DNA of 64,000 nt from Ilex aquifolium (lineage: Eukaryota > Streptophyta > Magnoliopsida > Aquifoliales > Aquifoliaceae). The position numbers and the translations under genes are program-made. This document shows positions 1 through 12,100 of this stretch, piece by piece. Location: contig OX637399.1 of assembly GCA_951799425.1 (NCBI GenBank), positions 19,442,001 to 19,506,000 on the forward strand. Direction: 5' to 3'. The notes beneath the pieces are model-generated. The model did not search any database. It was not told the DNA's origin and saw nothing but the letters and a program-made list of their open reading frames with translations. Within the stretch, counting starts at the first letter, position 1, and every line of letters starts with the position of its first letter.

Positions 1-1028
1 TGGAGCTGATTTCCCCGGCCCATGGTGGGGTAGGGAGGAATGGAGTAGGTCTGTGGATGCCCCACTGATGACTGGGACTGAGATGCCCCGTAGCTCTGGG
101 ATCCCTGCCTCTGAGGACACTCTCTCTTCAAGTGGCTTGACTGGTGGCAATAGTAACATGTATGTGGGCCTCCCTGTTGTGTGCCCCTAGAATTTCTCCC
201 GCCTTGGGAAGATTGACCATGACTTTGGCCTTGGCCCTGATAGCCTCGACCCTGTCCCTGTGATCCCTGTGGGGTAGAAATTCTTTGTCTCTTCCCCGAG
301 CTAGTAGTGGATGACTGTCCCTCCTTCTTCCTATCCTTTGATCCGGCCTCTCGAATGCTCTTGGCGTCTTCCACCTCTCTTTCGATAGCCATGGCTGTCT
401 CAACTATCTCGTCAAAGTTGTGCAACATGTGGCCAACAATCTTCCCACGGATGGATAGCTTTAGGCCATTCTCAAACCTCCGCACTTTGGCCAAATTTGT
501 GGCCACGTAGTCATCCGCAAAAGGTGCCAACTCTATGAACTTGGCCACATACTGCATAACAGTCATTGATCCTTGCTTTAAGTTCAGAAATTCCTGTGCT
601 TTGACTTCCCGAACAGCTGGTGGGAAATACTTTTTCATGAAGAGCTCTTGAAACTCTTCCCATGTCATCCTCCCGATGTCAATCGGCTTTGCCCACGTCC
701 ACCATTGATGGGCTTCTCCCTCAAACTGGAAAGTGGCCAACCGTATCTTAGTGGCATCGGATGTAATCTCCATTGCCTCTAAAAGTTTGTCCACCTGTTG
801 GAACCAATGGTCGGCTACCATCGGGTCCCCTCCTCCTACAAAAGTTGGTGGGTTGTGGGACTTAAACTTCTGGAGGTTGTTCGAGCCTCCTTGGCCCACA
901 TTTGCACTGGCTTGTAAAAAGGTGGCAGCCATCGTGCCCATAGCCTCCATAAAGGCTTGTTGATCAAAAGCCGGTGGTGGTGGTTGGTTGTTCCGTCCAC
1001 CCCGACGTCCCCTTCCTCTAGTTGCCAT
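1..1028 (-). CDS. gag: Ty3/gypsy Gag, open at the left edge (5' part of element 1)
   Basis: Read on the minus strand from the ATG at 1028-1026, the frame appears open to the window edge, so this is the first 342 or so codons of a longer gag or gag-pol. It starts MATRGRGRRGGRNNQ, a basic Arg/Gly leader. A retrotransposon capsid region follows (FVGGGDPMVADHWF, then FEGEAHQWW and TWEEFQELFMKKYFP), then a Ser/Gln-rich linker and a CCHC zinc knuckle, CYYCHQSSHLKREC, near 163-120. Gag packages element RNA in cytoplasmic particles. A leader of about 300 bp, a primer site and a 5' LTR lie upstream, as expected for a Ty3/gypsy element pointing left. It is a close relative of the Gag at 56900, but here the capsid region is kept. 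The family call is firm; whether the element is intact cannot be judged. Confidence 0.88.
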   Translation of the reverse strand, partial: MATRGRGRRGGRNNQPPPPAFDQQAFMEAMGTMAATFLQASANVGQGGSNNLQKFKSHNPPTFVGGGDPMVADHWFQQVDKLLEAMEITSDATKIRLATFQFEGEAHQWWTWAKPIDIGRMTWEEFQELFMKKYFPPAVREVKAQEFLNLKQGSMTVMQYVAKFIELAPFADDYVATNLAKVRRFENGLKLSIRGKIVGHMLHNFDEIVETAMAIEREVEDAKSIREAGSKDRKKEGQSSTTSSGKRQRISTPQGSQGQGRGYQGQGQSHGQSSQGGRNSRGTQQGGPHTCYYCHQSSHLKRECPQRQGSQSYGASQSQSSVGHPQTYSIPPYPTMGRGNQL

Positions 1029-1331
1029 CTACACACACATCAGATAGCAATAGACCAATAACTTAGTATCCCAAAGTTAGGGATCAAAATTAAAACCATA
1101 GAATATATACCTACCGGTAGATGCCCAAATAGTAGGCTTGCACATCATTTCCCTTCCCCACTCTAAGGTTATGTTTTCTAACCGTAGTGTCTCATTCCTA
1201 TATACATTTAATCATGCATATAATCTCATAACACATAGCATGTAACATTTAATACATTTAACATGCAATGCACAATGGATGCAATGGCCTAGACCCATGC
1301 CTCGCAAGTCCTAGGTAAATCGAGAACCTAG

Positions 1332-1343
1332 GCTCTGATACCA
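1332..1343 (-). other. Primer-binding site (tRNA-iMet type) of element 1
   Basis: On the minus strand the sequence reads TGGTATCAGAGC, the plant initiator tRNA-Met primer site, a few bases inside the end of the 5' LTR. The same motif sits next to the LTRs of element B, the 53-62 kb element and the LTR at 37924. Confidence 0.85.
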
Positions 1344-1346
1344 AGT

Positions 1347-3694
1347 TGTGACACCCCAAAAATCGGGGGTCCTTAATTTAACAAAATTCGGGCAGAGTCT
1401 CCTTTGTACGGGGAACTCTACCCAAAATACAACCTGTGTAATCATACAATCACATGACCCATCCGAGATCCAATATACAATATTGACCACACCGGGTCCA
1501 TTCATCCATACTCAATTGCATAGTATTGTATACTACTATAATCATCATCACCACATACATTCATTCATAAAAGAATAAATGTCTCAAAAGAGTCTCATAT
1601 ACATGCCTTTTAAATATAAACAAGTTTTTGTTCCAAAAATTATACAAGGCCAAAAGTAAACATATACACGGGACTGCAAAATCAAAATAAGAGTCATAGA
1701 TCGGCTCTATCGTCAAAGCGGGCCCATGGCCTCTCCTTCGGTGGACGCCGGGGCGATACCTGAAAAATGTTCCCATAAAGGGTGAGCCAACGCTCAATAG
1801 GGTAACTCCTATAGAGAATTCCTCTCAACCTAAATGCATATGAAATGTCACATGCAACAATCATTTCATGCATTCATTCAAATATGTCTATTATGAACAA
1901 ATGTCATAAATCATGTCATGCCATGAGATGCAACTCAAGCAAGTAATACCAACACCGAGCTCCCACAACACATGCAATGCCATGCGTATGTATCCGGGCA
2001 TTCCAAGCCCCCCTGTCATTGGTGTTATGTACACTCAATGACTAATTAATTCATTTTCTTGTGTCTTTGTGAGGAGATGATTTATGGTATTACACCAATG
2101 GGACACCACACCATCAACGGATCTTCAGGACATCCCACCTGCGGCTCCGTTTACGCCGTTACACTTTTCTGGAATTTCACCGCCGGAAAGTGTATAAACC
2201 AAATAAGTGGGTCTTGCACCCGAGGGAGAATCTAGCCCTTCTTACTATCCCCGACACATTTATCCATTTAATTTTCCGTGTGACTCAGCCGGACCTTGGT
2301 ATGAATTTCTCGAGCCCACGATCAACCACCTATGTGGTGATTGATTTCATACCATGCACACACTCCCACCCATGTCAATGCCCATGAATGTAGTGCAACT
2401 CATGCATAATGCAATGCAATGTGCAATTGCCTTCGTACCACTTATAATGTCCATTATATAATGAATGCAATATAATGACATTTTCAACACAATCTCAAAC
2501 ATGTTATGTAAGATAATCAACTCAACTAACATACTTGGATTCACCTAGACATTTAAACAAACACCTAGAGGGCACAATCAATTTACACAACTAGCATGTT
2601 TATTACTTCCAACATGGTAACATGTTTATTAAGTCTATAAACATAAGCACAAGTCCACCACAATAATCATATGCTAAATAATCATTTAACATACATATTA
2701 TTTCATAATCACATAACAAGCTAATAATTTTATTAAACTTGATATGTCATTAAAACATCAAGTCATGTTAATGTACAATTAACATGCTTTAAACCACTAA
2801 TATTAACTTACACCAAGTTAATCATAATAGGATTTTACTAATTACAAAATTAATTATAAATCTTATATTTGAACCACTAGTTACACTAGTCAAGACCTAA
2901 CATGTGATATACACCCTTAGCCTGCCCATTTCATATGCCATATTTTAGGTTGAAATTACATCTAAATAGGGGAAACCCTACCTCTTGTAACGTGAGCCCA
3001 CGTAATAGACTCCAAAGAAAGCCCAAATTCAGCTTCTCAAGCCTTAGGTCTAAATTTCGTACTTGATATTTTTGGAGAAAAATACGATCTTTGTTGTCGT
3101 TGCGTAGCTCTCGCTGAGTAGAACAACTTTAATTCTTGACCTGAAGCGATTAGACGGTTAAATCTTCGTAGATCTGAGGAAGAAGGTCAGGGGGTCTAAC
3201 TTTTTTTTCTTCTTTTCTTTTTTCTCTTTTTTTTAGTCGTTTTCTGTCTCTCTGTCTTGCTGAACGGCTGTGAAGAAGTGGAAGACTTTTGTCTTCCAGT
3301 TTATATAATTTTAACTATTTGGCCCACATCGCGTCACATGTTCAATTTTAACGGGTCCAATTTTATTTTTAATTAATTAAATCTCGTCTCATTTTAAATT
3401 TACAATATTTTTATTGAACTAATCTTAAATTATTTTTCGGGTCCCGCGAATAAAATCTGATCGCAATTATTTTAGTCACGTGACACCCGATCACTTTGTA
3501 ACACGCGATCTGTCTCAGAATTTTACAAAAATTTACTCGGTAGCTAGATTTTGCGAGATGAATCTAATGGTAAGGTCTGTTTCGTCATCTGAATTTTATA
3601 AAAATTCACGTTTTTGACCCGTACTTTAACAATTAATTCCTATTTTACCCCTGTAATTAGGATTTTTAATAATTTTTTTTTCTCGGGTTTTACA
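1347..3694 (-). repeat. 5' LTR of element 1 (Ty3/gypsy)
   Basis: The minus-strand LTR starts TGTAAAACCCGAG at 3694 and ends GGGGTGTCACA at 1347 (about 2.35 kb), with TG...CA ends and an adjoining primer site. Parts resemble the LTRs at 32916 and 37924, for example the block around 1740-1850 and the CCTACCTCTTG block near 2981, which reads CAAGAGGTAGG on the minus strand. No CCGG-palindrome array was found in this copy. The possible target duplication ATATC (3695-3699) cannot be confirmed because the other end lies outside the window. Confidence 0.8.
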
Positions 3695-4612
3695 ATATCA
3701 AAGATTAGTTGATACCATGTCGTTTTGTGCATATGTTAACCCACCTTCTCTCTCTCTACCAACCCTTGAACCCACAACCTGGGGGTCAGAATTTTGGATC
3801 CACAACCACCAAGCTAGAAGGAAGGCCGGTCATATGATAACATAACGATGACATTTTATCTAATACTATTTGATTCACCCTAACAGCCAATGCAAATAAT
3901 TGGGTTTTTGCATTAGCTTTCGTTGTTGATGCAAAAAATCTAATTTTTCGCATCAGTTTTTTTTTTTGGTTTAATGGTCAGAGATGTCCAAACCAGTTTA
4001 CGTGTACCTTAACTAATTATTTCTCTAATTCAATCAAAGGCAGACCATCTACGTTGAGACTAGGGTGTTCATGAGGGATAAATCTCCCATGGCTTGACCC
4101 TAAGGAGTTGTCAATATTTAAACTTATCACATCTGAATTTATAACTTGTTTTTATTACCACTTGAACTGCTCTTTAAGATTATCAATTTGGAATGTTGAA
4201 GCAAAATATCATTTTTGCACCGGCAATATGACAAAACCAACCAAAACAAAAAAAAAGTGAAGCAAAAATTAATTTTTCTTGCGGGGACGTGTGTCGATAG
4301 GGATTAAGTAAAATTCTCTTACAAAAATTTAAAACAAGCACCAAAGAAATTTTTTAAAAATAAACAATAAATTTCATTTGATTGAAATTTAAGACGATTC
4401 TGATAGTTTAAGTGTCAGATTAGAGCATTTCTCAATCAGCACTGACACATTTCAGCTGCATTATTTCAGTCTCTATGTTAAAGCCAATCTAATATTTCTG
4501 CCAAACTATCTTGAAGGCTTGAATGATGTGAAGGCTATACATTAAAAACAACAAAAACAATGATAGACTTTTTAATTGTTAAAATCTTATGACAAAAAAA
4601 AAAAAGAATTGT
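3695..4612. other. Intergenic stretch between element 1 and the CACTA element
   Basis: AT-rich, with no gene I can support. It has several short inverted or repeated pieces of the type GCAAAAATTAATTTTT near 3910-3950 and 4200-4280, possibly debris of an old DNA transposon. A 14-bp word, TGTTAAAATCTTAT at 4577-4590, recurs just outside the far end of the CACTA element (9021-9034). Confidence 0.5.
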
Positions 4613-5086
4613 CACTACAAGAAAAATCACTTTTAGCCGCTAGATTTAAATTGCAGTTACAAATATTGCCACTGAATGAATATGTTTAGTGGCAAAAAAT
4701 TATTATCACCACTGAATGTATGATATTAAAATTATTTAATGGCCATAATTATTTGTCACCACTAAAGATATATAATTAGTGGTGAAAAAGTATTGTTGTC
4801 ACTGAAGATATGTTAGTGAATCTAATTAGTGACAATTTAAATGTTGCAGCAAAAATATATTAATAATTCATCACTAATTCCAAATATTTATTGACAATAA
4901 TTTAAATTTAGTCACTAATAATATAAATTTTTAGTGATAAAATTTTTTAGTTGCAGCAAATATGCCCTGTTTTAAGCTGCAATTTTTTTTTGCCACTGAA
5001 TGGGCAAAAAATTATGGATTACCGGTGTTTATAAATAACTTAACAAATTTAACGAACACAACATCGTTTCACATTCACCCCCCACC

Positions 5087-5282
5087 ATGTCACTTCTTCA
5101 CACCGTCTCTCTCTCTCGATCTCGATCTCTCAACTCCTTCACCATCACGATTCCCACTGGTTTGAAGACTCCCTCGACGACACCTCCATCGCCACCACCG
5201 CCCTGGTTGTTGAGAAAGCTGAGCTCATTTCGAAAATCGTCGAGAAGAAGATTAAGGTGCCATCATCGTTCTCACTGATTAG
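5087..5282 (+). pseudogene. Possible first exon inside the CACTA element, unrecognised
   Basis: This is a GC-richer, exon-like stretch. One frame starts ATG at 5087 and runs 63 codons (Ser/Arg- and Pro-rich). Another frame reads through VEKAELISKIVEKKIKVPSS up to a donor-like GTTAGT near 5284. I do not recognise either product. By position it could be the 5' exon of a chimeric transcript continuing into the ADA2-like exons downstream, but this is inference. Confidence 0.35.
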
Positions 5283-5837
5283 GTTAGTTTATTTTTGTTC
5301 CATTTTTTCAAATAGAGTATTCTTGCTATGTTTTGACTGGATTCCGTCTATTGGATATCCTATATGTTTGCTTTAATTAATCTCAGTTGGATTTACTCAT
5401 GTTTGGATCTATCGAAGTTCCTATTATTCAATGCATAATGGGAAATTTTCTAGAACTGTGAGGTAAATTTTCTAGAATTTATATAATACTCATTTATTTG
5501 ATTGATAAATCCCGTCCACTTCGTTAATTTTAGTGAAGATCTTGTTTGATTCGTCGAATTTTGTTAATTTTGGCGTTTTAGTTTGACCTAGGGTTTGTGA
5601 TTTGGACATCTTTCTTGTATGGGCAATGAAGGCTTTGATCTACTGGATTGGTTTCTGTTTAATAGGGATGATGACAGTCTCACATCTATTATTTTATTAT
5701 GAATTTTCAAGTTTTCAGTGAATTGAGAATCTTTTTATCCACAAGATTCCCAATTTTTTTTTCAATGGGCAATATCACTTATTTCTTCTATTTGTTTGTC
5801 TTCTCTTATGAGTTTGGTTTTTGATTAATGAGGTCAA

Positions 5838-7087
5838 GGAACAAGTGAGGGGAAAAGGGCTTTGTACCACTGCAATTATTGCAACAAAGATATAACAGGG
5901 AAAATTCGTATCAAATGTGATGTATGTTCTGATTTTGACCTCTATATCGAGTGCTTCTCTGTTGGTGCTGAGGTGAATCCTCATAAGAGCAATCATCCCT
6001 ATAGGGTTATGGTATGTGACAATCTAGATTTTAATTTTTTAATACCTTGCCAGTATATAAATTGTTCTGTTATCTTGTTTTACTTGAAGTTAATCCAACA
6101 TCTCTAATATTATTGAAGAAACATGATACTTGTTTTGTATTTTCAAGTGAATGGAAAAATTAAGGTCAAGTAAAGAAGACTTTCCTAATGAAGTACCTCT
6201 TCTTTGAGATGGCCAAGAAATATCATAATGGTAATGGTTGTGTTTGACAGTGGGTGTACATAAGATGTGACTTGATTGTGCATGATTGTTTGGTGCATTA
6301 TTGCGTTTCTCACATCCTATGATCATGCATATTTGAAGTTGAGTTTGAGCTTTACTAGGCATTTTTTGGTACATAAACTGCAATGGAGTTCCACTTTGTT
6401 AGTATCTTATTCTGTTATTTGGGTCATAGTGCAACGTGAAACTCTCAATCATTCCTTTTATGCTCTATGTTTTGTGATTGAACTATCTTCAAATAATTTT
6501 CACCTGATTTCATACTGAATGAAATATAGCAAGCATAGTGGTTCTTACTTGAGGCTATTTGTTGGCTCACTGTGCTCTTGCTTCTTACATTGTCATTTCT
6601 ACAAGACAATTTGTCTTTCCCACTTCTCTGTCCAGACTGGAATGCTGATGAAGAAATGTTGCTTCTAGAGGTGGTTTAATTTTTGTCAATCCGTTCTTAA
6701 TGTTTGATGTGGCTTGATTTGTGGATTGTATTACTAATGGACATCTGATTTGTATTCCATCATTTTTTTTCTGATGTGTTTGATGAAATTTATTTTTTTT
6801 AGGGGATTGAAATGTATGGCATAGGGAACTGGCTAGAAATTGGTGATCATGTTGGGGCAAAGATTAAAGAAGTTTGTGTCAAACATTATACGAACACATA
6901 CATGAATTCCCCATACTTCCCTCTTCCGGTATGAGAACTGGCAGAACTAACTTGTTCTTTGGGTTTTATTTTTCATCCCCAAAAATTAAGCTGAAATCAT
7001 TCTTTTCTTAGGACATGAGTCATGCAGCGGAGAAAAATAGAAAGGAACTCCTTGCTATGGCTAAAGGGAGCGGTGAAGACCAAAAAG
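5838..7087 (+). pseudogene. ADA2-like: Captured ADA2b-like gene fragment (ZZ zinc finger plus SANT domain)
   Basis: Four exon-like blocks match plant transcriptional adaptor ADA2, a SAGA/GCN5 acetyltransferase partner. Block 1 (5838-6011) encodes a ZZ finger: YHCNYCNKDITGKIRIKC, then CDVCSDFDLYIEC and HKSNHPYRVM. Block 2 (6606-6670) encodes DNLSFPLLCPDWNADEEM. Block 3 (6803-6928) is the SANT/Myb part with GIGNWLEIGDHVG and YFPLP. Block 4 (7012-7087) starts DMSHAAEKNRKELLAMAKG. Junctions 2-3 and 3-4 keep GT...AG sites and phase, so genomic DNA with introns was captured rather than a cDNA. Junction 1-2 is out of frame by one base and the ADA2 C-terminus (SWIRM) is missing, so it cannot make full ADA2. 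Resemblance is to ADA2b rather than ADA2a, judged from memory. Confidence 0.85.
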
Positions 7088-7361
7088 GTTGTCATGATTT
7101 ATTTCATTAGAGAACCCCTATCTTAACTGATAAGATCCTCAATGAAGTTACATATGTACAACACATCCTCTATCATAAGCTATGTTCGTTTGTAGTTTCT
7201 TTGCAGGATAAAGAAAACAGATCACACAAATTGGAGACTCCACCAAAGGAATTAACTGCAAATCTTTAGTGGTAGCTAAGTGAATTTGTCAAAGTTCTTT
7301 ACATGAATGTGCTAAATTTATTTTGCTCTATTTGCTTGCTTTGTGTTTGTTTAAGTGTTAA

Positions 7362-7613
7362 ATGTTTGTTGTCATTAATCTCCCAATTGGTGGTGTTGTT
7401 GTAGTCCGTGACTTAAAGGAGGCAATAACTATGTTTGCCCATGCAATTAGTATTGATGTTGCAATCCGCAACTTAAAGAAAAAGATTTTTGAAGAGTTGT
7501 TGAAGATGCTTGACCTTTCCATAAGTGAGAGGCACAAAGCCTGGAATATGTTGGCTCATGACTTCGATCTTACTAACCTTTTTTTGGCCATGCATGAGGC
7601 CGAGAAGACATAA
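7362..7613 (+). pseudogene. Unrecognised exon-like frame in the CACTA element
   Basis: An open frame follows a TTGTAG acceptor-like site near 7404 and ends at a TAA at 7611. It encodes a charged, probably helical stretch (RDLKEAITMFAHAISIDV, then LKKKIFEELLKMLDLS and LFLAMHEAEKT). Codon use looks protein-like, and it lies about 270 bp past the last ADA2-like exon in the same orientation, so it may be a second captured fragment forming a chimeric 3' exon. I do not recognise the family. Confidence 0.35.
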
Positions 7614-9189
7614 TTTGTTAGAGGAATATTAAGCGGTGTTATTCGAACATATCTATTTGGATGGAGAATTAATTTGTATTATGTAGAAAGTTGTACGATG
7701 AACAAAATTATATTTATTTGGTTTGTGGAACAATATACATATATTTTTATATTTTTTTCAACCCTTGTATGTAGTACCCTTGATTTGCTATTTATATGCA
7801 TTTCTTGTGTGATAAAGCTCTGTTATGAAGTTATAGGAAATGAGTAATATTATGCTTACTAAAATATTTATCAAAAAATATTTTTATCAAATGAGTTGAC
7901 AGCTCTACATCCAATCAAAATGTTTTTTATCAACATTTGGTGGGTCCAAGAATCATCCAAGTATCATATGGAGCTGCCAACTCATTTGGTAAAAATACTT
8001 TTTTGTAAAACTTTTAGTATGCATAACATTTCCCAAAAGGAAAGTTGGTTGGCAAAAGACGGAGGATGTGTCAAGAAACTATTTTAGTTGTATCTTCTTG
8101 GTTAAAAACAAGAAGTTTTAACATTAAGTCGGTGACCTTGGAAAGTTTTTTGCTTCTTGTATACGAATCCATATTTTGATCTGATGCATAATAAAATATA
8201 TTATTCTGAACATTTCTATTCATTATAATGTTGTTGACTGAATTGTGATATTAGATTATTAACAATTATTAAATTCTAAAAAGTAACCTAATTATATTTC
8301 ATTTGTCATGTTTGCAGGATGTCACGTGCAATGCATAACTCTTCAAAAGCCAAATGATCATTACATTTATTGCTCATATTATTTTATTTTATGGTAATGC
8401 ATGGTACACGTACAGTTTAATGATACTATATCAAAATATTTTTTTCACGTTAATTGATTTGGAAATATATTTTTTTACAGTATCGAGTGTTGATTATACT
8501 ATTGTTTCTTCATTGCCCATGTAATTTTTTTATTTATGTGAATAGGTGAATTGGAAAATATTCCATAAAAATAATTTGTTCCAAAAATTTAATATTTTTT
8601 TTTATTCATTTTAACGTTTTAGTCACAACAATAAGTTGTCACTAAAAGCATGTTTCAAATTTTAATGGTGATTTAATTGTGGATAAAATGTATACTTTAT
8701 TTGCAATTAATTGTTGTAACTAAAAGTCAGGTTTTAATCGGACTTTTAGTAGTGATGCAGTACATTTTAGTGACAAAATAACGTTAACTTGCTACAATAA
8801 TTATTGCGGTTAAAGATTTCACATTTAGTGACATTTTTCATATTGCGGCTAAATAATTTTTTAGTGGCAACAATTAAATGTCATAGCTAAATGATTTAGC
8901 CACACACATATTGCCGCGGCCTAGTGGCAATAAAAAACTTGTCACTAAAGTATATAGTGACAATTTTTATACATTTAGCCGCAATAATTTTCGCGGCTAA
9001 AAGGTAAATTTCTTGTAGTGTGTTAAAATCTTATAAACCAAGCCATAAAATTTCATATGTAAATTTTGTTAGGAAGGCGCTGCTTATGCTGAAAATTTAA
9101 TGTCAGAGAGAGAGTATGCGCTGACAATTATATGACTACTACTCCTTCATGGCAGATCCAGTTATTTGTACAACAAATAATCAGAAAAG

Positions 9190-12100
9190 TTATCTGGAGT
9201 GAAGTATTTGACTAGGAAATGCCACTGGATTGCGACTGTCTTGCTCATCTTCCTCTTCATCTTGAGTGGGTCCGCAAAGTTGAAGATGCTCAAACCTTTG
9301 TGAAGAGTGAGTGTTTTCCCCCGTCACCGCGAGATCATAACTAGAGTTGAAGTTGATGAAGCAATTTGAAGCTGAAGAGGTGTTGGAGTACGCTGGCTGT
9401 GGCATTGCAAGGTGTTGCTGTTGATGTGAGCTCTGAATGGCATTCGCTACTGCAAACCTACTGTTTATCAACTGGGTTTGCACCATTGCCAGCTCAGCTT
9501 GTAGGGATGCCACCTGCAAATATTACTACTATATTAAATGCGCCCTTATTAGTATTTAAAATAATATTATACATCTATCTATCTATACTATTTATAAATC
9601 TCATTATTTATGATTTTTTTTTATTTTTGATTTTACCCCTAATTATTATAATAAAATTAATTATACCAATCTATATACTTTCATCTAATTTTTATTTTTT
9701 TATACTATTAGACTTTCAACTTATTTTGAATTCTTTTATAAAGACTTTTAAATTTATATAATTACCTATATTTATATGAAGAAGTAAAATTTTATATATG
9801 TTAAACTAAGAGTAATCTGTGCCTGAAGACACGGTACAACGTAAGGGAGAAGTGATCGATTTAAGAGAGAAATTCAATGTGAATGGTTTTGAGAGAGATG
9901 TCGGTGTCCGTTGGATTAGTCTATTTGAGTCCGTCCGATGAGCTTATTGAAGCCTACGCTGTTTTATATTATAGAAAATTATTATACACATGTTATATTT
10001 TATTTTTTGGTATACAATAATATAATAATATATTATAAGTGATATAATTTATTTATTTAACAAAATAAAATTAATAATTCTATAATATAAATTACATGTG
10101 CAAATGTCTAAAAAGGTCAGAGAGATACGTAAATAAATAATATATTAGATACTCAAAAACTTATAGAATAAATTAATAATTAAATTTAATAATAATTAAA
10201 TATAGATTAATTATTCATCACCTAATTTATTATTTAATTTAATTATATATAATTTATATTTTTTATAAAAATAATATTATTTAAATTTATTTACGTGCAA
10301 CGCATGTCGCCTATTGCTAATAAGTAATAATATTAAATAACAAGTAAAATATTGAAACATATTTATTTAGAGATTTGAAATATGCTACCTGCAAATATTA
10401 CAATTTACAACTATTCTATCTACTCCAGATCTCCATCTTTCGATCGTCCTGATCAAGTTCTACGGCAAGCTAACCAGCCAACCAGTAAAGAGCATGTTAT
10501 TGTTAGCAGACTGTCATAGGCTTTGAAGTGACAACACGCACTTATTAGCAATATTAAGCTTGGCGAAAAATAATGAAATGGAATGGAGATGAAGCTGAAT
10601 AGATTAAGGGGAACTTATTATCAAAAAAAAAAAAAAAGATTAAGGGGTACATAACTTCTTTTAGCCCATATGGGTTGACCTTTCGAGGCCGGCTTAACAG
10701 CATTAAAAAAAAAAACATGGGTTTTAGGTCCCAAATTTTTAGAAGGCTCTAAATTTTTAGTTATATTACTAATCCATAAAAAAATTAAATTCTTTAAATT
10801 TTAAACCCTAAAAAAAAGTCCCAAATATTAAGTAAAATCAACATTTTTATTGTAATAATTTGGGTCCATGATTCAATTCATAACATTAGAAATCTAAAAA
10901 TCATAAGTTGAAAAAATAAAAAATACTCAAAAATCAACTCATATTTACCCCTACTATCTCTCTCTCTCTCTCTATGTAAAAATTAATACAAAACATTAAA
11001 AAAAGTTAAAATTAAACTCTCTTTCTAATAAAAAAAAAATTTTTTAAAATATTTTTTTCAGTAACATTAGCACGTCCTTCTTCGGTCTCTCTCTCATATA
11101 ATAAATTAAAAATAAATTAATTTTTTTAAAAAATTAATATTAAAAATAAAAAAGACATCATTTACTGTTTTCGCTTTAGGCCTCCAATTGCCTTAAGCCA
11201 CCCCCTGTGACCTTTTATCACTTTATCGCTCTGTTGTTTAAAATAATCACTATCTCCATGTGATAATCTACTAAATCCGCTAATGGGGATAACAAAAAGG
11301 TTTTTATGGCTTTACATTCTTCTGTGGTTGTTGAAATCTAGCTTCAATTTGCAGGCTTGAACCCCTTCTATTATGAAAATGCAGGATTTATTTGTTCCTG
11401 TTCTTTTCTATGCAAACCAATAGCCAGCATCATATTTCCAGCTTAGAAGCATCTGCCTTTAACATTAAATTCCATCAGAATTTTTATTAGAATCATTATT
11501 TAAATAGCAAAAAAAGTTGGGACAAGGTGCTTGGTTAGAGTATCTCTTTTAGGCTCTTTATTCTCACCTAACTCTCTATTTTAGAGTGTCAACTATCAAA
11601 AAGTAAGTTTTAATAGATTCGGTATTTAAACAAGTTAAAATAAAGAGCGTTCATTATAATGTTATAAAAAAAGAAAAAATTACACAAAATTATATAAGAG
11701 AGAAAAAAAGGAAAAGATTACCAGTACTATAAAAAGGTGTATTTTAATGAAAAGCAGTTCATTATAACGTTAATTAACTACCTTATCTATATATTGCTTT
11801 CTGAAAAGGTACAAAAAAAATAAGATAAAAATAAATTATATGCTATGCTATTGGGATAGTGAGCAGCTTAGCATAAATATATATATGGCTTGAATCTGAA
11901 ACTATTTTTCCATCAGACTACACTGGTTACTACGGCAATCCAATGCATGCATTATATAGAGACAACCTCGGCTGAAGTTTGATCAATAAACCTGTTGTTG
12001 CAAAGCAAGTATGGTTGACACACAACCATAAACTGGATCAGACAACCTCGCCTGAGCTTCATATGATATGGTAACGACAGCATCCTGCCGCCTGTTAATC

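Larger units (their letters stand above)
4613..9020 (+). mobile_element. Nonautonomous CACTA (En/Spm) element carrying ADA2-like exons
   Basis: The left end begins CACTACAAGAAA and the right end finishes TTTCTTGTAGTG. The terminal inverted repeats pair over about 28 bp (24 matching by eye), through CTTTTAGCCGC. The element is flanked by TGT at 4610-4612 and TGT at 9021-9023, the 3-bp duplication expected for CACTA elements. Subterminal DNA at both ends is full of short motifs such as TTAGTGGCAA and TTGTCACTAA and their complements (4640-4960 and 8620-9000), as in other CACTA elements where transposase binds subterminal repeats. No transposase frame was recognised, so mobility would need help in trans. 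The interior holds captured host exons. Confidence 0.9.
9514..11991 (-). other. LBD intron (2.5 kb), rich in transposon insertions
   Basis: The intron has a GT donor at 11991-11990 and an AG acceptor at 9515-9514. It is very AT-rich and much longer than I would expect for an LBD intron, mainly because of insertions: a hAT-like MITE (10684-11207), a Helitron-like element (9582-10320) and a small poly-A insertion (10612-10636). A 15-bp copy of the splice acceptor sits inside it at 10387-10401. Confidence 0.75.

Noticed and set aside
9366-9761. 131-codon plus-strand frame near LBD exon 2
   Set aside because: It runs antisense through exon 2 and then AT-rich intron; no motif.
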